From positions 62,001 through 126,000 of the forward strand of contig JAKZMJ010000021.1 of NCBI GenBank assembly GCA_030491005.1: 64,000 nt of DNA, read 5' to 3'. This stretch comes from Sulfurospirillum sp. (GTDB taxonomy: Bacteria > Campylobacterota > Campylobacteria > Campylobacterales > Arcobacteraceae). A program made the position numbers and the translations under genes. The notes below the pieces were generated by a model. It was not told the origin of the DNA. It searched no databases and saw nothing but the letters and a program-made list of their open reading frames with translations. Position 1 is the first letter of the stretch; each line of letters starts with the position of its first letter. This document shows, in pieces, positions 28,274 through 35,313 of this stretch.

Positions 28274-28376
28274 ATTTTAAATCCTTATGTGTTGTAAAGA
28301 TTTTACACTTATGTTGTTTAATCTATCACTTTCTTATTTATGAAACTAGGCAACCATAACGTGGTGAAACTGGACA

Positions 28377-29302
28377 ATAATATACAAACAACAAGAGATT
28401 TAATTCATAGACTGCATAGGGATAGAATATTGCGAGTATTATGTGGATGGAGATATAAAATAGATATTCCTAGTGAATCTAAATTTAGTAGAGTGTTTGA
28501 ACAACTTAGTGATATGAAAATAGCTGAGAAAACTCATCAAAAATTCATAGAAGAATATTTGTCAGATACTATATTTATGTACAATGCAAGTGATGCTACT
28601 AAAATACCACTTAGGGAAAAACCTGTAAAAGTTGAGAAAAAAGAGAAAGCAAAAAATAAGGTTGGAAGACCTAAAAAAGGTGAGAAAAGAGAAGCTATAA
28701 AACCAAAGATTCTTGAACTTCAAAAAGATATGAAAACTACTAATGATATGTTATCACTTGTATCAACATCATGTGGAGTTGGTATTAAACAAAATTCAAA
28801 AGGTAATAGAGAAGTTTGGATAGGTGGTAAACTTCATATTAGTGTTGTTGATGGAGATATACCAGTAGTTGCATTTTATAGTGGTGCAAATGTTCATGAT
28901 AGTTCTGTAGCACTTCCACTTATAAATGAAACTAGCAAAAGAGTAATGTATCTTCATGATTTACTTGATGCTGGATATGATAGTGATATTATTGCAGAGT
29001 ATTCTGAAGAGTTAAATCATAAACCAATCATAGATATAAATCCTAAAAACTCTAAAGTGCTAAAAGAAAAAATAGCTTTAGCAAAAGAGGAAAAAGAAAA
29101 ATTTGAATATTTAAATTTGACTCAAGCATCAGATAAACATCACTACAAGCAAAGAAGTATGGTAGAGCGAGTAAATAAATACTTAAAAGATGACTTTGGA
29201 TGTGATAAAATATACTATCAAGGGGCAAATAAGGTAGCTTGTGTTTTAGCATTTGGAATTTTATCTATTTGTATACATCAAAGTTTAAAACTTATTACAT
29301 GA
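28377..29302 (+). pseudogene. DDE transposase of the outer IS, 3' part
   Basis: Reads NIQTTRDLIHRLHRDRILRV onward to QSLKLIT, nearly identical to 22680-21755. An open frame extends upstream to 28340 through the IS481 end (MKLGNHNVVKLDN), which could give a chimaeric start. The N-terminal domain is missing, so it is probably inactive. Confidence 0.8.
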
Positions 29303-29502
29303 CCATTAATAGAAATTTATATAAAAATACTGAATTTTACAATTTAACCATAAGGAATGGAGAAAAAAATGTGATTTTTTAATAAATTTGATAAATATAT
29401 TGTAAATTATGCAAGTTAGAAATAATAACTATTTTTTTAAAGCTTAAAATAGTTACTATTAAGAATTATATATTTGATTGTGATTGAATTTGCAAGTATC
29501 TC

Positions 29503-29641
29503 CTATATTAAAACATACATATTTTTGGTTTACTATTAATTTTTTACTACCAGATTCTAGTATAATATCTCCATTTTTTAAACTTTGAGCATTTAGGTTT
29601 ATTGAAAACATTATAATCAATATTCCGATTGTTTTGGTCAT
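29503..29641 (-). pseudogene. Small exported protein, 5' part
   Basis: Starts MTKTIGILIIMFSINLNAQS, a clear signal peptide, then LKNGDIILESGSKKLIVNQ up to the IS boundary. The open frame to 29459 ends in IS sequence. The complete gene (107 residues with 25302-25486) would encode a small periplasmic or secreted protein of unknown function. It starts 18 bases after the stop of the exported-protein gene at 29660-30547, so the two probably form an operon. Confidence 0.72.
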
Positions 29642-29659
29642 TTATGTATCCTTTTAATT

Positions 29660-30547
29660 TTATTTGTACTTTTGTCGCCATGTACTTGTATCAGCACATT
29701 TCATAATGAAAGTATAATCATTCTTTTTTATAAAAATAAATCTCTTTCCGTTGATAGGTTTTAGAGTAATTGTCATATTTTTATTTTGATATACCTGTGG
29801 TGCAATATTTACTAATTTATCACCATTTTTAATATTTAAAACTATATTATTATTAATATAGAATTTTAATATCTTTTGAAAGTTATTATTTAGCATATCT
29901 TTTTCTTTTTTACAAATATATTTTTGATTTATCATAAATCCAATATTTAAATGAGAACTAGATTTATCTTTTTTTTGCTCATTGATAAAATCTTGTAATA
30001 TTAGCTCTTGATTTAAACTTAATATTTCTTCATTTTTTTTACTAATTTTAGTTTTCTTTTCTTTTAAAATTTTATTTAATCTTTTTATATCTTGTTGAGA
30101 AGCTTTGGTTTTTATTGCTTCCAGCAATAAAAACATAGTTTGTTCTTCATTTATTTTTACAATTGCTTTAATGTAGTATGTAACACCATTCCATTTTTCT
30201 TCTAATATTTTCAATTTAGTGATACTTTCACTAAGTTGGTTTATCTCTTTTTTAACATATTTATTATGTGAATTTTGTTTTATTTCAAAGCTACTTTGGA
30301 TATGTACCCCAACTTCTTCACTTAAAATACTTTTTAATTGTGCTATTGCTTTTTTTCTTGAACTTACTTTACTATCTGTATCACTTGCATTATACTTATA
30401 TTCTCTTATAAATATTTTATCATTTTTTGATGATGGTACATTTATCGTACTGTTATTATAGTTTCTTTCATATTCATTTTTAGCTTGTAAAAGTGTAAAA
30501 GTTCCTATTGATATTGCTAATGCTATTTTTAAAATCTTATTTGACAT
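29660..30547 (-). CDS. Exported protein with LPP20-like N-terminal repeat region, unknown role
   Basis: 295 residues. An N-terminal signal segment (KILKIALAISIGTFTLLQA) predicts export. The SRKKAIAQLKSILSEEVGVHI stretch resembles the helix found in LPP20-type surface proteins. A lysine-rich coiled region follows (residues about 150-195), then a C-terminal part with two cysteines (YICKK, KCADTS) that could form a disulfide. No enzyme motif is seen. It starts 25 bases beyond an attC-like palindrome, as cassette genes do. Function unknown. Confidence 0.65.
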   Translation of the reverse strand: MSNKILKIALAISIGTFTLLQAKNEYERNYNNSTINVPSSKNDKIFIREYKYNASDTDSKVSSRKKAIAQLKSILSEEVGVHIQSSFEIKQNSHNKYVKKEINQLSESITKLKILEEKWNGVTYYIKAIVKINEEQTMFLLLEAIKTKASQQDIKRLNKILKEKKTKISKKNEEILSLNQELILQDFINEQKKDKSSSHLNIGFMINQKYICKKEKDMLNNNFQKILKFYINNNIVLNIKNGDKLVNIAPQVYQNKNMTITLKPINGKRFIFIKKNDYTFIMKCADTSTWRQKYK

Positions 30548-30571
30548 TTATATCGTATCCTTAAAATTAAA

Positions 30572-30667
30572 TTATAACTCTTAGTTAAGCAACATTTTAG
30601 CATACATAATATTAAAATATTATGTAAGTTTAAATGCTAAAATGTTTGCTTCTACGCCTTGTTATAT
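30572..30667 (-). repeat. attC-like imperfect palindrome
   Basis: Outer boxes TTATAAC and GTTATAT pair over 6 bases. Next come unpaired 5-base spacers (TCTTA and GCCTT), then inner boxes GTTAAGC and GCTTCTAC that pair with an extra unpaired base, then a long stem (AACATTTTAGCAT / ATGCTAAAATGTT) and a loop containing a further palindrome, ACATAATATT / AATATTATGT. This is the architecture of integron attC sites. No integrase gene is in the window, and a plain terminator hairpin is the alternative. Orientation is a guess from the neighbouring genes. Confidence 0.5.
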
Positions 30668-30857
30668 GAACCATTCCAATAAAAGGATAAATATCATTAT
30701 ATATTTTCATATTAGAATCTAAGATATATTTATTTATAGAACTTATAAAAAGTCGTAATATTTCAATATTTAGTATTAGTTTATTGTATAGCTTTTTACT
30801 ATTTTTTAAAATTTTAATTAGTAAAAAAATAACTAAATCAATCTTATAAACTATCAT
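30630..30857 (-). CDS. Doubtful small ORF ending inside the attC-like site
   Basis: 75 codons: a hydrophobic N-terminus rich in Ile/Leu/Lys, ending HITRRRSKHFSI within the palindrome. No recognisable domain. Ending inside the recombination site is common for cassette genes, but the composition is also what random A/T-rich sequence gives. Confidence 0.25.
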   Translation of the reverse strand: MIVYKIDLVIFLLIKILKNSKKLYNKLILNIEILRLFISSINKYILDSNMKIYNDIYPFIGMVHITRRRSKHFSI

Positions 30858-30863
30858 TAAAAT

Positions 30864-31449
30864 TCATCTTTTTTTTATATTTTGTATAGTTTGGGTCATT
30901 AATCCTTGAACTACCTTATTATATCTATCTACAACTAAAACCGTTTGGCTTTTAGTACATTTACATTTTTTACACTTAGGTTTGGATTGATTTATTGTGT
31001 CTTTGTCTTGTGTGATTATCTTTATATTTTTTATTTGTGATAACTTTTGAATTACACCATAATATCTAATTATTCCTCTTCTGATACCTCTTTTTCTTGT
31101 GTTATTTTGTGAGCAGTTTGGACAAGTTTTAGTATTTTTTTACAGCCATTTATAAATAAACCTTTTTAAACCCTTATAGTACCTAATCTAACTTAAGTTT
31201 TTAGGCACCCAAAAGTTTCTTTAAGCCGAAATAGCAGTTTTATGTGTATATAAACTAAGATACTCTGCTATCTTTTTACTTGTTGGAAATTGGAATTTAA
31301 TAAATATGACCCATTTCCTATTCGTAATATTATCTATAAAACTTTCGATTTAATTTATATTCATCAGCATATTTATTGAAAATATCTTGAATCTCATAAT
31401 AAGGTTTTTTATTTTGTTTATCATCATTTTTAAGTTCAATTTTACACAT
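30864..31449 (-). pseudogene. IS91-type transposase, decayed remnant
   Basis: Three consecutive minus-strand pieces in different frames. MCKIELKNDDKQ ... YYEIQDIFNKYADEY (31449-31330) resembles the IS91 N-terminus. KFQFPTSKKIAEYLSLYTHK (about 31300-31220) resembles the IS91 AYLxRYTHRxAIS block. TCPNCSQN ... IRYYGVIQKL ... CKKCKCTKSQ (to 30864) looks like its C-terminal zinc-ribbon region. Much of the catalytic centre is deleted, so it is inactive. Confidence 0.55.
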
Positions 31450-31605
31450 AAGAATATTATAATATGAAAATAATGATTTTTATGAAAATATGACATATTA
31501 TAATGTTTTTTAGGAATTATAAGGGAATATTTAGGCTTTAAGTCCTGCTGTTAGGCTTCATATAACAACGAAAAATAAAGAAGAATACAATTTAAAGAGC
31601 AAATT
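31450..31605. other. A/T-rich spacer with a GTTAGGC core-like site
   Basis: No gene. A GTTAGGC heptamer, matching the attC right-core consensus, lies at 31550-31556 beside an 8-base direct repeat TTAGGCTT, but no partner left core was found within 200 bases. Confidence 0.3.
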
Positions 31606-31956
31606 ATGCTTACAAAAGAAGATTTAGCAAAAACAATTTTAGAATTAGGTATAAGTATGGATAAAAGACATGCTAAAACAGAATCTACTGTTGAAAAAGT
31701 AGCAAAATTAGTTGGAAATATATCAAATAATCAAAGAGATATAGCAGAAGAGTTTTCTATAAAAAAATCTCAGCAAATCCTACATTAAATAGTATCAATT
31801 ATAATTTTACAGATAAAAATATCACAAGAAAAAGATTTGGTATTGAAGATGAATTTGATATGGTTTTAATAAATAGTAAATGTAGCAATAATAGAAACAA
31901 AATACAAAGCACACTCAAAAGATATCATAAAATTAGTTACAAAAAAACTGACTTAA
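31606..31956 (+). pseudogene. PD-(D/E)XK-like nuclease-fold protein, frameshifted
   Basis: Starts MLTKEDLAKTILELGISMDK with a coiled-coil stretch, but the first frame stops at 31788. The sequence continues in a second frame (ITRKRFGIEDEFDMVLINSK) and a third (VAIIETKYKAHSKDIIKLVT). EFDMVLIN followed by VAIIETKYK is the D...ExK core of a family of small restriction-like fold proteins common in this bacterial group. At least two frameshifts make it non-functional. Confidence 0.65.
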
Positions 31957-32079
31957 TGAAACTTTATAAACTCCCTCATTTTAAGTTAAATTTGATATTT
32001 TAAAAGTAAAATCACAAGTTAAAATAACCTTTATTAAATTTAAGATATAATATTCTACATTTTTAATAAAGGCTTATAT

Positions 32080-32343
32080 ATGAAACTTTTAACAATACTA
32101 TTTTTAGGTGTTACATTTTTACTATCATCAGTAGATATAAACAATGCAACAGCAAAAGAATTTACAACACTAAAAGGAATTGGTGATAAAAAAGCCAATA
32201 CAATTGTAGAATATAGAAAAACTATACAATGCTTTAAATCAATAGATGAACTAAGAAAAGTAAAAGGTATAGGAAAAGCAACAATATCTAAAAATAAAAA
32301 TAATCTAAGCCTTGGCAAGTGTAAAAAAGACAATGCAAAATAG
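32080..32343 (+). CDS. comEA: ComEA-like helix-hairpin-helix DNA-binding protein
   Basis: 87 residues. A signal peptide (MKLLTILFLGVTFLLSSV) is followed by DINNATAKEFTTLKGIGDKK and VKGIGKATI, the paired helix-hairpin-helix DNA-binding motif of ComEA. Such short periplasmic proteins bind incoming DNA during natural transformation and pull it across the periplasm. It stands alone with no linked competence genes. The frame is intact; the length is normal for the short ComEA form of Gram-negative bacteria. Confidence 0.85.
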   Translation: MKLLTILFLGVTFLLSSVDINNATAKEFTTLKGIGDKKANTIVEYRKTIQCFKSIDELRKVKGIGKATISKNKNNLSLGKCKKDNAK

Positions 32344-32371
32344 AAAAAAATAGAAAACTAATTTCATTAGA

Positions 32372-32445
32372 GGGAGTGTTCAAAAATCTGCGTCAGACTT
32401 ATATAATAAAATACATAAGGATTGATATAGATTTTGAACACTCCC
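32372..32445. repeat. 74-bp inverted-repeat element (MITE-like or terminator)
   Basis: GGGAGTGTTCAAAAATCT at the left pairs with AGATTTTGAACACTCCC at the right, with one bulged base, around 39 bases. The repeat is unusually long for a terminator and resembles two transposon ends back to back. No target duplication was seen. A T run follows on the plus strand, so it could also stop comEA transcription. Confidence 0.5.
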
Positions 32446-32588
32446 ACTCTCTTTTTTTATCCTTATTTGGTTTTTATTTATATATATTGTTACATTTATA
32501 ATGTCACTGCATATAATAAAGCAAGATTTTTTGACACTTTATGAAAGGCTTATTTTATAGACTCTATTAGTTGCTTGGGATAAGACTT

Positions 32589-33545
32589 TTACCATTCAAA
32601 CTGAAAAGTTGTATGAACTATTTTATACTTATTTTTAAGTTCACTATTTATATCTTTTAAAAGTTGTTCATAATTTACCAAAGAACTTTTGGATATCTTT
32701 ACATGAGCAGTCATATTATACATATCTTGTGTTATTTCCCAAATATGAACATCGTGCAGTTCTATGATTTCTGTATGTTTTTCAATAAATATTTTAACTT
32801 CTTTTATATCAAGAGGTGAGCTTTCCATTAAAGTATTAACTGAACTTTTTAATATTCCTATAGCCCATTTTCCAATAACAAGTGCAACTATTAATGCCAA
32901 AACCATATCTATAAAGTACCACGAAGTATAATAAATTATTACATAGCCAAGTATAATAGCAAGAGAAGACAAGGCATCACTTAACATATGGATAAAAGAA
33001 GATTTTAGATTTATATTTTCTTTATCTCCTTGCATAAGTATTATGCCTGTAATAATATTAACAATAAAACCAATAATAGCAACTATCATTGCTGTTTGTA
33101 TATCTATGCTTTGAGGATTTAAAAATCTTTCAACTGCCTCATATACTATCCAAATAATAGAAAGTATAATCGTTATACCATTTATAAAAGCAGCAAGTAC
33201 TTCAGCCCTATAATAACCAAAAGTTTTACTACTTGGAGCTTTTTTACTAGCAATGACAATAGCTAGTAAGGAAATAATTAAAGAAAAAGAGTGAGTAAAC
33301 ATATGAATTGCATCAGAAACCAAGGCAAGTGAATTACTCAAAAATCCATAAAAAAACTCTGCTAGCATAGTAATAAAAGTTATAACTAGTGCTATTTTTA
33401 ATACTTTTTTATCTATACTTCTATGGTCGTGTGTATGTCCATCTTCATGTGAATGTGAACAAGAATCTTTATGTGTATGTGTATTTTTTGTTTTTACATT
33501 TAAAAATGGTTTATGTTCATTTAAGCCAAAGTCACAATTTGTCAT
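32589..33545 (-). CDS. Cation diffusion facilitator (zinc-type metal exporter)
   Basis: 318 residues from the ATG at 33545, one base after the upstream regulator. A histidine-rich N-terminus (HTHKDSCSHSHEDGHTHDH) is followed by six membrane helices. The metal-site motif SLALVSDAIHMFTHS is in helix 2 and HMLSDALSS in helix 5, matching the HxxxD metal-binding pattern of zinc exporters such as ZitB/CzcD. A cytoplasmic C-terminal domain (residues about 240-318) closes the protein. It exports zinc or a similar divalent ion by proton exchange. Co-transcribed with the CsoR/RcnR-type repressor. Confidence 0.88.
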   Translation of the reverse strand: MTNCDFGLNEHKPFLNVKTKNTHTHKDSCSHSHEDGHTHDHRSIDKKVLKIALVITFITMLAEFFYGFLSNSLALVSDAIHMFTHSFSLIISLLAIVIASKKAPSSKTFGYYRAEVLAAFINGITIILSIIWIVYEAVERFLNPQSIDIQTAMIVAIIGFIVNIITGIILMQGDKENINLKSSFIHMLSDALSSLAIILGYVIIYYTSWYFIDMVLALIVALVIGKWAIGILKSSVNTLMESSPLDIKEVKIFIEKHTEIIELHDVHIWEITQDMYNMTAHVKISKSSLVNYEQLLKDINSELKNKYKIVHTTFQFEW

Positions 33546-33546
33546 T

Positions 33547-33846
33547 TTATTTACCAAATACTTTTATAATATCAAGTAAATTATCCATTTGTGCTTGTGC
33601 ATCTGCACTACTTCCATCTTTGATTTTATCAATTAAATGACCTTTTGCATAATGTTCTACATATGATGCTATCATGGAATTTACTGCACCTTTTACTGAT
33701 GTTAGCTGTCTTATTGTTTCATAAGGGTCACTATCAAGATTAAAATTTTCATCTGTAAATTTATTTTTTAATGAATTAATTTGTCCTGCAATTCTATTTA
33801 TTCTATTTTGTAATTTTTTTCTCTCAACTTCACAACAATATGCCAT
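33547..33846 (-). CDS. CsoR/RcnR-family metal-responsive repressor
   Basis: 99 residues from the ATG at 33846 (MAYCCEVERKKLQNRINRIA). An upstream extension to 33945 is open but lies across the promoter and is unlikely. The family is all-helical and tetrameric; RINRIAGQINSLKN and a long helix with KGAVNSMIASYVEHYAKGHL match. The early cysteine pair and late histidines are candidate metal ligands, suggesting a metal rather than formaldehyde sensor. It probably represses itself and the exporter that follows. A G-tract operator overlaps the promoter. Confidence 0.85.
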   Translation of the reverse strand: MAYCCEVERKKLQNRINRIAGQINSLKNKFTDENFNLDSDPYETIRQLTSVKGAVNSMIASYVEHYAKGHLIDKIKDGSSADAQAQMDNLLDIIKVFGK

Positions 33847-33870
33847 AAGTATTTCCTTTATTTTTATAAT

Positions 33871-33897
33871 ATACCATAGGGGGTATACTATATTATA
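33871..33897 (-). promoter_or_regulatory. CsoR/RcnR-type operator and -10 box
   Basis: ATACCATAGGGGGTATAC (33871-33888) has the G-tract flanked by ATAC/GTAT that this repressor family recognises. On the minus strand TATAAT lies at 33897-33892, so the operator would cover the transcription start of the regulator-exporter pair. Confidence 0.7.
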
Positions 33898-33996
33898 GCT
33901 TATTAAATTACATTTATATCTAAAATACTTTTTTCTTTTAATCAAATAAGAATATCTAAATAAGTATAATCTATAAAACTAATAAAAAGAAAAACT

Positions 33997-35310
33997 ATGA
34001 CAAATAAAGAACTTATGCAAGAAGATTTAAAATATATATTTCATCCTTGCACTCAAATGAAAGACCACGAAACATTACCTTTAATTCCTATTAAAAAAGC
34101 AAAAGCTTCTTATATAGAAGATTTTGATGGTAATAAATATTTAGATTGTATTAGTTCTTGGTGGGTTAATATTTTTGGACATAGTAATGATTATATAAAT
34201 AAAAAAATAAATGAACAACTTCAAGACTTAGAACATGTTATTTTTGCTGGCTTTACTCACGAACCTGCGATTAATTTAGCAAAACGATTAGTACATTTAA
34301 CACCACAGCCTTTAAAAAAAGTATTTTTTGCTGACAATGGTTCAAGTGCAATTGAGATAAGCTTAAAAATGTCTTTTCAGTATTTTAAAAACAAAGGTTT
34401 ATCAAGACCCCTTTTTGTTTCTTTACAAAATTCTTATCACGGTGAAACCATGGGCGCATTAGCTGTTAGTGATACAGGACTTTATAAAGATATATATGAA
34501 GATATTTTATTAAAAACAGTTCAAGCAAAATCTCCTGCCCTTCATAATGAAGATGAAGCCATTGATGATATGAGAAGGGTTTTAAATAAATATAAGACAC
34601 AAGTTAGTTGTGTGATTATTGAGCCTTTAGTTCAATGTGCAGGTTCCATGAAAATGTATGATGCTTCTTATATCACAAAATTAAGAAGCTTATGTGATGA
34701 ATTTGGTATTTTTTTAATAGCTGATGAAGTAGCCGTTGGTTTTGGAAGAACTGGTACTATGTTTGCAATTGAACAAGCTAATATTAGCCCTGATTTTTTA
34801 TGCTTATCAAAAGGAATTACAGGAGGTTATATGCCTTTATCTGTTGTATTATTTACACAAGATATTTATAATGCTTTTTATCATGATTATAATGAAGGTA
34901 AATCTTTTTTAGACTCACACTCTTATACAGGTAATACTCTTGCTTGTAGTGTAGCAAATGCTGTTTTAGATATATTTGAAAAAGAAAATACTATAAAAAA
35001 TAATCAAATTAAAATCAAACAAATACAAGATTTAACTTCAAAATTTAATTATTTAACCAATGTTTTAGAAGTTAGACAAAGAGGAATGATTTGTGCTGTT
35101 GAGCTTAAGGGATATGATATATCAAGAAGAATAGGATTAGAAATTTTTCAAAAAGCTTTAAATCAAGGAGTATATATACGACCATTGGGTAATGTTATAT
35201 ACTTTATGCCTCCTTATTGTTTTACAAAAATACAAATTGAAAAAATGATTGAAACTACATACAATATTGTTTCTACACTACATAGTAAAAAGTTAACCTT
35301 AGATTTATAA
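33997..35310 (+). CDS. bioA: Adenosylmethionine-8-amino-7-oxononanoate aminotransferase
   Basis: 437 residues, class III PLP aminotransferase. Family markers are HPCTQMKDHE near the N-terminus, SSWWVNIFGHSN, the cofactor-binding DNGSSAIEISLKM, the aspartate in LIADEVAVGFGRTG and the PLP lysine in CLSKGITGGYMP (about 271). BioA transfers an amino group from S-adenosylmethionine to make 7,8-diaminopelargonate, the penultimate precursor step in biotin synthesis. No other bio gene is adjacent. It converges tail-to-tail with dsbD, 3 bases apart. Confidence 0.93.
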   Translation: MTNKELMQEDLKYIFHPCTQMKDHETLPLIPIKKAKASYIEDFDGNKYLDCISSWWVNIFGHSNDYINKKINEQLQDLEHVIFAGFTHEPAINLAKRLVHLTPQPLKKVFFADNGSSAIEISLKMSFQYFKNKGLSRPLFVSLQNSYHGETMGALAVSDTGLYKDIYEDILLKTVQAKSPALHNEDEAIDDMRRVLNKYKTQVSCVIIEPLVQCAGSMKMYDASYITKLRSLCDEFGIFLIADEVAVGFGRTGTMFAIEQANISPDFLCLSKGITGGYMPLSVVLFTQDIYNAFYHDYNEGKSFLDSHSYTGNTLACSVANAVLDIFEKENTIKNNQIKIKQIQDLTSKFNYLTNVLEVRQRGMICAVELKGYDISRRIGLEIFQKALNQGVYIRPLGNVIYFMPPYCFTKIQIEKMIETTYNIVSTLHSKKLTLDL

Positions 35311-35313
35311 TCA

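Larger units (their letters stand above)
25728..28376 (-). mobile_element. IS481-like element, copy C, itself interrupted
   Basis: Ends TGTCAAGTTTCACC (25728) and the complement of TGTCCAGTTTCACC (to 28376). Its flanks CTAAG and ATAAT do not match, and 132 bases of the host element are lost, so it made or took part in a deletion. A second IS is inserted 23 bases from its right end. Confidence 0.92.
25491..29502 (+). mobile_element. Unassigned DDE insertion sequence, copy containing IS481 and a further IS
   Basis: Ends GAGCCACTTGCAAATT (25491) and the complement of GAGATACTTGCAAATT (to 29502), with 4-bp duplications CTAT at 25487-25490 and 29503-29506. It is the same element as 21556-23049 but in the opposite orientation. 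An IS481-like element occupies 25728-28376, and 132 bases of the host element (equivalent to 22681-22812) are missing at that point. Confidence 0.9.

Noticed and set aside
30219-30461. Open frames opposite to coding sequence, such as the plus-strand frame over the exported-protein gene
   Set aside because: They are shadows of real genes: no ribosome sites, odd composition rich in Leu/Phe/Ser, and the opposite frame has a signal peptide and longer coherent sequence.
33547-33945. Longer regulator starting at 33,945
   Set aside because: The 33 added residues cross the -10 box and operator and are unlike the family N-terminus; the ATG at 33,846 fits.
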